From assembly GCF_014652355.1 (NCBI RefSeq), contig NZ_BMYQ01000011.1, forward strand, positions 62,001-126,000: a stretch of 64,000 nt of DNA, written 5' to 3'. Numbering within the stretch: the stretch's first letter is position 1; every line of letters begins with the position of its first letter. The notes under the pieces were generated by a model, which was not told where the DNA came from, ran no database searches, and was given only the letters and a program-made list of their open reading frames with translations. Position numbers and translations under genes: made by a program. Shown here one piece after another: positions 29,757-38,507 of the stretch. This DNA is from Gemmobacter lanyuensis. Its GTDB lineage: Bacteria; Pseudomonadota; Alphaproteobacteria; Rhodobacterales; Rhodobacteraceae.

Positions 29757-29948
29757 GACAAGGACGCTCCTGCTGAAAATTTTCATGCGGCGCGACATGC
29801 TGGTGGTCCGCGCTGACATACAGCGCCAAGGTCCTTCAAAAAGGACGATCCGGTCAAACTGTCCAAACGGACTTATCTGGCGGTGTCATTCGTCTGGGTC
29901 CTGTTGAAGCATGGCGCGACAATCCGCGACGTCGGCTGTTGAGGTCCC

Positions 29949-30065
29949 AACGGGACGGTTTCGAAAATCGATGCCATCGTGCCTTGGGAGGAATTTCGCC
30001 CGGTGCTGGAGCGGGTCTGGCGCAAGGCCGAGCGGAGTGGAAATCGCGGCCTGGCGCAGGCCTGA
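29949..30065 (+). pseudogene. N-terminal fragment of an IS5-family transposase
   Basis: The frame encodes SKIDAIVPWEEFRPVLERVW and RKAERSG, the conserved N-terminus of one IS5 transposase group, and stops at 30065. The rest of the gene is missing. It lies between the RTX gene and an IS21 element. Confidence 0.62.
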
Positions 30066-30117
30066 AAACCACCAGCGTATCGGTCCGGCCGCAATCGCAG
30101 ACGCAAATTCGAAGCGC

Positions 30118-30184
30118 ACGCGGTGTTGGGCCTGTTCCTCCAGTCGGGCTACGCCCTCCTTCCGTCACAGGCCCAACACCGCGT
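30118..30184. repeat. Perfect 18-bp inverted repeat
   Basis: acgcggtgttgggcctgt (30118-30135) is followed after 31 bases by its exact reverse complement (30167-30184). It lies between an IS5-type fragment and the outer end of the IS21-type element. It may be the end of a lost element or a transcription terminator. Confidence 0.7.
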
Positions 30185-30305
30185 CCCATCCTGATTGACG
30201 CTGAGTCTCAACTTGTTTGTCGCGCCGCACATATAGCGCGACAATCTGGGTGAGATGCGCGCGTCAATCTGGATGAGATTCTACGTCGCGGTGTTAGGGA
30301 CGGTA

Positions 30306-31153
30306 TCAGCCTGATTGTCGCGGAGTTGATTGACGCTCCGCGACAATCTGGGGCGTGTTGTTGATTGTCGCGAATGCGGCTGGCCTGCCACGGGATCGCT
30401 TTGCCTCCATCGCGGCGCGTCGTCGGTAGCTTTCGACGTTCATCTCGAAGATGGTCGCATGATGAACGAGCCTGTCGACGGCGGCGAGGGTCATGGCCGG
30501 GTCCGGGAAGACCCTGTTCCATTCGCCGAAGGGCTGGTTTGCGGTGATCAGGATGGACCGGCGCTCGTAACGAGTGGAGATCAGTTCGAACAGCACGCTG
30601 GTTTCGGCCTGATCCTTGGTGACGTAGGCCAGGTCATCCAGGATAAGCAGATCGAACTTGTCGAGCTTTGCGATGGCCGCTTCCAGCTGCAATTCGCGGC
30701 GGGCGACCTGGAGCTTCTGGACCAGATCGGTCGTTCTGGTGAAGAGAACGCGCCAGCCGTTCTCGATCAAAGCCAGGCCGATAGCCGCTGCGAGATGGCT
30801 TTTGCCACCCCCCGGAGGGCCGAACATCAGCACGTTGGCACCCTTGGCCAGCCAACTGTCCCCGGCGGCCATGGCCATGACCTGTGCTTTCGAGATCATA
30901 GGCACCGCCTCGAAGGCGAAGCTGTCGAAGGTCTTTCCCGGCGGCAGATGTGCCTCAGCCAGGTGGCGTTCGATCCTGCGGTTGGCGCGCTCGGCCAGTT
31001 CATGCTCCGCGATGGCAGCCAGGAAGCGCGCTGCGGGCCAGCCCTCCCGGTCGGCCGTTTCGGCGAACCGGGGCCAAAGGGTCTTGATGGTGGGCAGGCG
31101 CAGCTCGTTCAGCATGATGCCAAGACGGGCCTCGTCGATGGGATGCGCGGTCT

Positions 31154-31157
<4 letters not shown>
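30306..31157 (-). CDS. istB: IS21-type helper ATPase IstB
   Basis: This 283-residue protein has Walker A MFGPPGGGKSHLAAAIG, Walker B FDLLILDDLAYV and the family N-terminus EARLGIMLNELRLPTIKTLW. IstB forms an AAA+ ring that selects target DNA and activates the IstA transposase. ATG 31157 overlaps the istA end by four bases. Downstream, copies of gcgacaatctgg or tcaatctgg (about 30230-30360) resemble the multiple terminal repeats of IS21 ends, so the outer edge is near 30190. Its partner istA is broken. Confidence 0.88.
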
Positions 31158-32485
<1,328 letters not shown>

Positions 32486-32498
32486 ATAAAGATTGCAC

Positions 32499-32855
32499 AT
32501 GGGCAGCACCGGGATTCGCGGGGGCGGGGAGGCAAGAACATTACCAGAACACTGGCCGCGTTGGAAGACCCACTCGCTGCGCCTTGATGCGCCAAGCCGG
32601 TCAGCCAGCTCCAATGCGCTGGTCCCCGACCTACGGGTCTCGGGCGAGAAGGCGCCCTCTCACCGGGTCCTGGTCGGCCGCGCCGAGATCGGCGCCGCCT
32701 GGACGAAGACGTCGAACGAAGGCCGCGAATACCCGGGCCTGAAGCTGGACGATCCGAGCTTTGCGGCCCCGATCTACGCCAACCTTTTCGATGACGAAGA
32801 CGGCGAGGGCTCGACCATTATGTGGTCCCGCCCCAACTCCCGCCGCGGCGACTGA
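32499..32855 (+). pseudogene. DUF736-family protein, damaged at the 5' end
   Basis: From about 32620 the frame reads VGRAEIGAAWTKTSNEGREY and KLDDPSFAAPIYANLFDDED, then IMWSRPNSRRGD: the well-conserved C-terminal two thirds of the DUF736 family, small proteins common on conjugative and mobilizable plasmids of alphaproteobacteria. The expected N-terminus (around GxFTGxIRTL) is not found, and the sequence upstream turns into IS debris. It is therefore a remnant from a plasmid backbone. Confidence 0.7.
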
Positions 32856-32872
32856 TCGCCAAAGCAAAAGGC

Positions 32873-32890
32873 CCCGGTTGAAAGACCGGG
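32873..32890 (-). terminator. Hairpin terminator after the AbiE operon
   Basis: cccggt (32873-32878) pairs with accggg (32885-32890). In the minus direction the stem is followed by cttttgcttt. It lies about 55 bases after the stop of the minus-strand toxin gene and also separates it from the DUF736 remnant. Confidence 0.5.
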
Positions 32891-32943
32891 ACCGATGGCT
32901 TCTTCCAGATCCGCGATAACCGATGTTCGGCGCCCGATGGGTC

Positions 32944-34008
32944 TCAGCGGTTCACATCGTCCTGGAACTGCCTGATCCGTGCCAGGATTTCGTCGAAGGC
33001 TGGAGCCTTCGCATCGAACATCATCGGAGCCATGGCCCGATAGTCGGCGCGGAGGTCCTTGATCCTCGCCTCGCTGGGCAGGAGTCGCAACGATCCGGGT
33101 TTTGCAGCGCCATAGCTTGCCCATGCTGATCGGAAGAAAATCGACTTGTGCTGCGCGACCTGTGCCAGGAGGTCGAAATCCTGCGCGGCGGCCTTCCCCT
33201 CGACGGTCTCAAGCAGCATCACGATGTCGTAGAAGTGCCGCGAGAAATACTGCGGCGTGGGTGAGCCGTCGGGCCGATGGGCCTCTGCGTGAAGTGCCGT
33301 GACCTTCTCCCAGAAGGTGCGTTGCGCGGAGAGAACGGTCACGGTTGTGTCGTGCTCCTCGAAGAAGGCGGGGAAGTCCTCAGCCGCATAGGGCCGGATC
33401 ACCTTTTCTTCAGTGGGCCAGGGATCGCCTCGCGCTCCGAGTTCGAGTTTCACGCGGGGGGTGATGTAGGACATTCCGGCATAGTCGGCGCCGGTGAACG
33501 CCGCCGGATAGTGGAAGTTCACTGTCTGAGCATCGGCAGGATCGATGACCAGCGACCATTCACCCTCGGAAGGTTCTCCCAACGCGCTGACGAAGGCGCT
33601 CTGCGGGGCGGGGAGAAGCTTGGCTGCAATATGCGCAGCGACATCGACGCCCAGATCGTCGATCAGTTTCTCCGCCTTCTTTCGGCCTAGGCCTTCCTTC
33701 TCGGGGTCACGCTCGCCTGCGTATCCGAGGTCGGCGCGGTCAAATGACAGGTCGATGTCTTCGGAAAACCGCCGGATTGCGTTGTATGCCTTGGAAAGCG
33801 AAGTCCCGCCCTTGAAGACAAGGGAGGCCGTCTCGCCCTTTGGCAATGCAAAGATGCGCCTCAGGGTCCAGCAGACCCAGAAGTCCTTCTCGATGATCGT
33901 GTTGGCGACCCCGCGAGCTGCGGCGCTTTCTCCGAAGAGCGCGGCCCGTTCGGCGGTGGGGAGACGGGCGAACTTATCCACGAAGGTCGCCCAATCCGTG
34001 ACCGGCAA
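32944..34008 (-). CDS. AbiEii-type nucleotidyltransferase toxin
   Basis: This protein has about 354 residues and the AbiEii nucleotidyltransferase core VFKGGTSLSKAYNAIRRFSE followed by DIDLSF, preceded by NTIIEKDFWVCWTLRRIF. These toxins transfer nucleotides to tRNA or other targets and act in phage exclusion. The family N-terminus matches VTDWATFVDKF, so I prefer TTG 34008; ATG 34080 would add 24 unlikely residues. It overlaps the antitoxin gene by 35 bases. The length is near the long end for the family. The residues expected for activity are present. Confidence 0.85.
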   Translation of the reverse strand: MPVTDWATFVDKFARLPTAERAALFGESAAARGVANTIIEKDFWVCWTLRRIFALPKGETASLVFKGGTSLSKAYNAIRRFSEDIDLSFDRADLGYAGERDPEKEGLGRKKAEKLIDDLGVDVAAHIAAKLLPAPQSAFVSALGEPSEGEWSLVIDPADAQTVNFHYPAAFTGADYAGMSYITPRVKLELGARGDPWPTEEKVIRPYAAEDFPAFFEEHDTTVTVLSAQRTFWEKVTALHAEAHRPDGSPTPQYFSRHFYDIVMLLETVEGKAAAQDFDLLAQVAQHKSIFFRSAWASYGAAKPGSLRLLPSEARIKDLRADYRAMAPMMFDAKAPAFDEILARIRQFQDDVNR

Positions 34009-34603
34009 TCGACAGAAGTGTTGCGCGCATCCAGGCAGGCGCTTGAGCTGCGCTCTTGCTGAGGATTCTCTTGTCGCCATCCGACAGGGTGCGGGCGGCC
34101 ACTTGTGCCACATCTGCCGCGCGGGAAGCCCCTACATGGCGCAGCGCCTGAACGACGGTTCCGGCTGGGCTGCCGGGCGCAATCAGATGCTTGGGCGAGG
34201 CATGGCGAAGGTCCACGACGCGCTTGCCCAGCACGACGCGCCGGGAGGGGCCATCGGTGAGCCAGGAGCTTTGTGCGGCAACCTGCGTCGAAAGGCCGAG
34301 CGCGTTTGCAGCGCGGGCGCCATCGATCTGCAGATGCGAGCCGGTTTCCCGGGCGAGGGCCTGTGCCACATCATCCGGCGCAGGGGACAGAGGCCCCAGT
34401 TTGGGGTGTAGCTTCGGAAAATCATAAAGCCCGCGGGCAAGCCTTCGCAGTTGGCCGGACTTCGCCAGACGCGAAAGTGCCTGGTCGACAGCGGCCCGGG
34501 CGGCGATGTCGAGGAAATCGCGCGGCGTGAAGACGCTGCCGCGTCCGTTTGCACGGACACGCTTCATGACCCGATCGGCAACAGAGGAGGATGGCGTCAT
34601 CAT
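33974..34603 (-). CDS. AbiEi-type antitoxin with DNA-binding N-terminus
   Basis: This 209-residue protein has an N-terminal winged-helix region (RGSVFTPRDFLDIAARAAVD, LSRLAKSGQLRRLARGLYDF) and an AbiEi/DUF6088-type C-terminal part. In studied AbiE systems the antitoxin does not contact the toxin but represses the operon by binding inverted repeats. A palindrome at 34605-34634 directly abuts the start codon, in keeping with this. Two adjacent ATGs (34603, 34600) are possible. With so little room for a ribosome binding site, a leaderless or short-leader mRNA is possible. Confidence 0.85.
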   Translation of the reverse strand: MMTPSSSVADRVMKRVRANGRGSVFTPRDFLDIAARAAVDQALSRLAKSGQLRRLARGLYDFPKLHPKLGPLSPAPDDVAQALARETGSHLQIDGARAANALGLSTQVAAQSSWLTDGPSRRVVLGKRVVDLRHASPKHLIAPGSPAGTVVQALRHVGASRAADVAQVAARTLSDGDKRILSKSAAQAPAWMRATLLSIAGHGLGDLRG

Positions 34604-34604
34604 G

Positions 34605-34634
34605 TGTCAGAAAATAGGCTATATTTTTCTGACA
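34605..34634 (-). promoter_or_regulatory. Palindromic operator of the AbiE operon
   Basis: tgtcagaaaata (34605-34616) and tatatttttctgaca (34620-34634) form an AT-rich inverted repeat, the arms differing by one extra A/T. It lies within two bases of the antitoxin start. Binding here would cover the promoter and start region. Confidence 0.6.
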
Positions 34635-35639
34635 ATCAAGTGTGGCGATCTTAGGCTTGGATGAGTGAGGCGTACGGGCAAAAGCGTTCCAGCAATTGAA
34701 TATGGCACATCCCGGCAGGGCCGGGACCGGGCTCTGGTCGAGCCGACTGGAGCCTGCCGGGCAGTCTCCCCCCATCCGGGTAACGATCTCTTGCGCGACG
34801 GCCAGTCTGGCCGGAAGGAAAACGGTGCCGACAGGTTCGGCGCTTCCGCCTGATGCCAGAGATTTCCAGGTGGCGGGCAGGCCCGCCGGTATTCATCAGT
34901 TGCAGCGTTCCGCTGTTACTTTCTGGCCTGAAACCCACCGATCTTTGAGACCCGCATGGCGGCAGGGCTAGCGAGCGGTGGGCATCCTCGGACGGGGCAG
35001 GGGCTCCAGTTCTGGGTCGAAGCCCCATCCCCCGCTTCCATTCGCTGACCTTGGTCTGATCCGTCTCTTTGACACTCAACCCCGATTTCCCATCAGGCTG
35101 GGGGGGTCGGCTACGCGGGCGTGCCGCCCTCGCGGATTCGGCCCCGAACAGAAAGGACTGGGCCAAACGCACGAGGGTGATTGCAGATCCGGTCAGACAC
35201 TTCGGGCGCCTGTCGCGCGGGGGATGGTCCTCTGCCCTCAAAGATGGGAGCCGCCCCCATGTCTTGGAAGGATGCCACAGCTTACGCCGCCAGCCGGGCA
35301 TCGTGGCTCTGCGGCATTGACCCGATAGGGCTTTGGGTACGCACCACGCGCTGGCACAAGCTGGTCCGCTGAACATGCCTTTCCGGGTTGGATGCGGTCT
35401 ATCTTGATGGACTGCCGTCCTGACTATCCGGCCGGTCATGGTCATGGTCATGGTCATGGTCATCGCCAAAGCCGATGGCAACCGGCTGCAGGAACGGTGA
35501 GGGCGATGTGCGCCCTCATTATGGTCCTTGCTTCGACCAAAGTTCCGAAGCGGTCTTGACTGGCTGAATTTCTGGCTGCCGTTCTTCTTTGAGGAATCTG
35601 TCCCCGCCAAATGGCGTGGCGCCATCTCAGTCTCGAGGT
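34635..35639. other. One-kilobase region without a convincing gene, with ggtcat repeats
   Basis: Open frames cross this region on both strands but their translations are rich in arginine, proline and serine, with no start, family or domain I can support. A perfect 6-bp tandem repeat, ggtcat five times, lies at 35434-35463. The position between the toxin-antitoxin pair and the stb-like operon suggests plasmid maintenance sequence, possibly part of a replication origin, but no initiator gene is visible nearby. Confidence 0.4.
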
Positions 35640-36449
35640 TTACCTCTGCGCCATCCAGCGCCGGAGCTTGCGCGGCAGGGGCCGCAGGACCGCCCCGAGC
35701 AAAAGACCGACCGCGAGAAGGACGAAAGAGGACGCCCGGGTCTGCAAGGACGTCAGGTGATCCGTGGTAAAATCGGTGACGGTCAGGGGGCCGTGCGTCG
35801 GCACGTCCGGGGCATCGAGCCAGAGCGGGACATGGCAGGCCCGTCTGCCTTCCGGGGTCACGACGAACCCGGAGCCACCGGGTGTGCAGGCTTCAGACAT
35901 ATTCTGGTCCAGATTTCCGTTGGAAGTCAGCAGGCTGATCCAGGTCACCGCATCGGCACGCGTGGCAAAAGCGGCGAACCGGGTTTCCAACTCGGCGGTG
36001 TCGTGACGTCCCCAGATGTATCCGCCGGTCCCTGTGACTAGCGTGACGAAGGCCAAGGTCAGCACGAGGCGCTGCGCGGTGCGGCGATGAAGGGTCCTTT
36101 CGAAGCGCGGCAGGGCGGCCTGCAGCGCCGCCGTCGTATCTTGGGCCACCTGCTCGGCAATGGCCTGGCGATCTGCCTTGGCGGCGCGGGCGCGCGCGGC
36201 CTCGACCTTGTCCAGAGCGGACTGAACAGCCCGGTCAAGTTGCCCAGGCAAAGCCGCCATCTTGGCGCCGAAGCTGTCCATCCGGCTTTCCTGGATCGTA
36301 TCATGGGCAATCTGGAGGCTCATCGGATCATCGGGCGACCAGCCCGCTCGAAAGACCCGGTCCCAAATTCTGGCCTCGAGCTCTTTCTCGAGGGGAGCGT
36401 ACCCCTCGAGAAGATGTGCCAGCCGCGTCTGCTTCACTTCGGGAACCAT
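35640..36449 (-). CDS. Membrane protein of the stb-like operon
   Basis: This 269-residue protein has a helical, charged first half with an alanine/arginine-rich coiled-coil stretch (LDKVEAARARAAKADRQA). Two membrane segments follow, RLVLTLAFVTLVTGTGGYI near residue 150 and SFVLLAVGLLLGAVLRPL near the C-terminus, enclosing a roughly 85-residue loop with two cysteines. ATG 36449 lies two bases after the ATPase stop. I do not recognise a family. Its place as third gene after an HTH protein and a Walker ATPase, facing a relaxase operon, parallels stbABC of plasmid R388, though StbC there is smaller. Confidence 0.72.
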   Translation of the reverse strand: MVPEVKQTRLAHLLEGYAPLEKELEARIWDRVFRAGWSPDDPMSLQIAHDTIQESRMDSFGAKMAALPGQLDRAVQSALDKVEAARARAAKADRQAIAEQVAQDTTAALQAALPRFERTLHRRTAQRLVLTLAFVTLVTGTGGYIWGRHDTAELETRFAAFATRADAVTWISLLTSNGNLDQNMSEACTPGGSGFVVTPEGRRACHVPLWLDAPDVPTHGPLTVTDFTTDHLTSLQTRASSFVLLAVGLLLGAVLRPLPRKLRRWMAQR

Positions 36450-36451
36450 GG

Positions 36452-37267
36452 TTAGAGCCCGATCAACTGGCGCACATCGGCGGTCATCGCTTCGTCGAAA
36501 TCCTGGCGGAAAATGCTGATGCGCTGCTGATCGATCAGCGAGAGGCCGCGATCGCGGCAGGCTTGCGCGAAGGGGAGCCCCAGATCTTTGAGCAAGACCA
36601 TCGTGCGCTCGTTCAAGGCGGGCAAATGCATCTCGGCCCCACCGTTTTCGAGGAGGCGCTGGCGGGTCTTGCCGCCCCGCATCTCGCCTTGTCGGTTGGT
36701 GTATCCGTACCATACGGGGAAATCCTGATCGCTGCGATTGCCTTGCATGTTCAGGACCGCAATATGGCGGAAATAGGCCGCCAGATCGCCAAGATCGTCC
36801 GTCAACTTCATATGACGTGCGACGGATTCGATGGTGCTGATGTCCGGCGTCACGAGGTGAAAAAAGACAACGCAGGTCTCACAGTCCCGCAAGGCCCGGG
36901 CGAAATTCCGCAGGCTGTCCCGGTCGGCGAAGAGCCGTTGAAGCTCGACCAGGGCGCCGCCCGCCACGTCGTGCAAGATGTGCTGATGGCCAAAGTCCAG
37001 CGAATTGATGAGCTCCGCCCTGCTTTCATCGCGGATGTTGTAACCGGCCACGCCCTCCAGGGCGTCCTGCTTGTCCAACTTGCGGCCGTGTTCATCTCGC
37101 CGGGCATGCATGTCGCTCAGCGACCCGATGGCGCCATCAGCATCATAGGCAGCGGTCGGGATGCCGTGGTCGCGCATGTTATCGAGGAGGGCGCAGGCAA
37201 AGGTACTCTTGCCGCCCCCGCCCTTGAGGCTCGTTGTGAGCATCAGATAGCTCTTGAAGGATTTCAT
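36452..37267 (-). CDS. ParA/StbB-like Walker ATPase
   Basis: This 271-residue protein begins MKSFKSYLMLTTSLKGGGGK and continues STFACALLDNM, a deviant Walker A motif (KGGGGKST) as in ParA/MinD ATPases. AAYDADGAIGSL and ILHDVAGGALVEL follow in the positions of the A' and B motifs. Such proteins in stb operons affect plasmid positioning and conjugation. The neighbouring HTH gene upstream and membrane protein downstream are spaced 14 and 2 bases away. No ParB gene is present, so it is unlikely to be a classical parAB system. Confidence 0.83.
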   Translation of the reverse strand: MKSFKSYLMLTTSLKGGGGKSTFACALLDNMRDHGIPTAAYDADGAIGSLSDMHARRDEHGRKLDKQDALEGVAGYNIRDESRAELINSLDFGHQHILHDVAGGALVELQRLFADRDSLRNFARALRDCETCVVFFHLVTPDISTIESVARHMKLTDDLGDLAAYFRHIAVLNMQGNRSDQDFPVWYGYTNRQGEMRGGKTRQRLLENGGAEMHLPALNERTMVLLKDLGLPFAQACRDRGLSLIDQQRISIFRQDFDEAMTADVRQLIGL

Positions 37268-37281
37268 CTCGGTTTTGTCCT

Positions 37282-37770
37282 TTACAGGTCTCGATCTGGA
37301 TTGCGGTTGACGGAGGATCGCGCCGGGGGCGGCGACAGATCCGGGCGGGTCGGCGTACTTTGCTGTGCACCGAAGTGGGCAGGGGCAGACGGCAGCGGTT
37401 TTTGGGGCAGGGGCCGCATCCGGGACGGCGCTGCGCGCCCCGCGTTCCCAGGTGCATAGAGAGCGGCGTGGATTTCCTTGTCCGTCGGATCGGGATTGCC
37501 CTTGGCCCGCAAGGCGGCTTCGGCAATGCCGATCATACGCGCGTAGTTGCGCAATGTTCCTTCCGACAGATTGACACCTTCCTCTTCCAGGAGGCGGGTC
37601 AGCGCGGCCCAGGACAGCCCCCGCAATCGCTGTTCGGCAATCACACACCGGGCTTCGATGATCTTGAAAATGGTGGCGGTAGCCTTGTCGGGCTCCAGGT
37701 CTTCCGCCCGCATTTTCAGCCGTTCGCTCAGGGGTCGTCCGCGTTCCATTCGTGGTATTCTCGTCGGCAT
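37282..37770 (-). CDS. Small DNA-binding protein of the stb-like operon
   Basis: This 162-residue protein starts MPTRIPRMERGRPLSERLKM. Its middle contains a helix-turn-helix-like stretch LSWAALTRLLEEEGVNLSEG and LRNYARMIG, and a proline-rich tail follows. As first gene of the operon, reading away from the probable oriT region, it is a good candidate for the DNA-binding partner (StbA role) and autoregulator. ATG 37749 is an alternative start. The family is not recognised with certainty. Confidence 0.65.
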   Translation of the reverse strand: MPTRIPRMERGRPLSERLKMRAEDLEPDKATATIFKIIEARCVIAEQRLRGLSWAALTRLLEEEGVNLSEGTLRNYARMIGIAEAALRAKGNPDPTDKEIHAALYAPGNAGRAAPSRMRPLPQKPLPSAPAHFGAQQSTPTRPDLSPPPARSSVNRNPDRDL

Positions 37771-38132
37771 TTCTGGGTGTTCACTTGCGCAACATGATGC
37801 CGGAAAAAGGGTCTCCTCCAAATATAAAATCGTGCAACGCATTGATAATAAATAGTTTTGCGTTTTCGCGAGTCGCCCTTACGCTGGGCGCATTGGGGCG
37901 CAACCCCGAAGGGTTTGGCATGATGCAGCGATCATGCGGAGATGTTGACCCGCGCTGCGCCACCAGGGTCTCACCGATGCAAAACTGTGCGGTCGATGTG
38001 CAGGGTTAATGCAATTTTGATGCATGCTGATGTGGGGGAAAGACGTGCTTGTGCGGTTCGGATCGGCCACCCTGGAGCAAGACACCTCGCACCACCGGGG
38101 TAAAACTCCCCCCTGAACTGGACCTATTGGCT
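37771..38132. promoter_or_regulatory. Divergent control region, candidate oriT
   Basis: The region separates the leftward stb-like operon from the rightward mobilization genes, the usual place of oriT. It has small inverted repeats such as aaccc-cgaa-gggtt (near 37902-37915) and, next to the mobilization genes, ccggggtaaaactcccccct (38095-38114). That recalls the nic-region pattern of RSF1010-type origins (ccggtaaa followed by a C-rich run). The nick site itself is not proven. Confidence 0.45.
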
Positions 38133-38507
38133 ATGGCGCGGCCCCGGAAAGCTGCTGATGACATGCGGACCCGCTGGGACGCCCTCTATGTGACCAAGGC
38201 CGAGCGCGCGGAAGTGACCGCTGCGGCGGAGAGGGCAGGGCAGTCGGTTAGCCAGTATTTGCTTGCGGCACATCGCGGCGCGCCCCGCAACACATCCTCC
38301 GAAACCGTTCGGATCATGCAGGCTCTGGTGATGGCCGAGCGGCAATTGGCATCTCTTGCCCGCCAGATCCAACACCAAGAGGCGGCCATGGATGCGCTCC
38401 TGCTGCAGGCGCATCTTGTAGCGATCGAGCGGGCGTTTCGGCATGTGGCCATGCCATGGTCGCTCGTCCTTGATGATGCTTGCGATCATGGCGCGCCGCC
38501 ATGCTGA
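38133..38507 (+). CDS. Ribbon-helix-helix mobilization protein (MobC/TraJ-like)
   Basis: This 124-residue protein has an N-terminal ribbon-helix-helix pattern, DALYVTKAERAEVTAAAERA followed by GQSVSQYLLAAHRG, and a helical tail with QALVMAERQLASLARQI. These small relaxosome proteins bind oriT and help the relaxase. ATG 38133 gives the family start; upstream codons are unlike it. Its TGA overlaps the relaxase ATG in TGATG, so the two are translationally coupled. Confidence 0.82.
   Translation: MARPRKAADDMRTRWDALYVTKAERAEVTAAAERAGQSVSQYLLAAHRGAPRNTSSETVRIMQALVMAERQLASLARQIQHQEAAMDALLLQAHLVAIERAFRHVAMPWSLVLDDACDHGAPPC

Noticed and set aside
35434-35463. ggtcat tandem repeat as replication iterons
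   Set aside because: A 6-bp unit repeated five times is shorter than known iterons and no initiator gene lies near. It may be simple slippage.
34651-35625. A 324-codon minus-strand frame filling the gap before the stb-like operon
   Set aside because: It contains a simple Met-Thr run from the ggtcat repeat and arginine/proline-rich sequence, without a ribosome binding site or domain. I treat it as chance.
37860-38130. tRNA-like or attachment site in the region next to the mobilization genes
   Set aside because: Short inverted repeats occur but no cloverleaf, anticodon arm or flanking direct repeat could be recognised.
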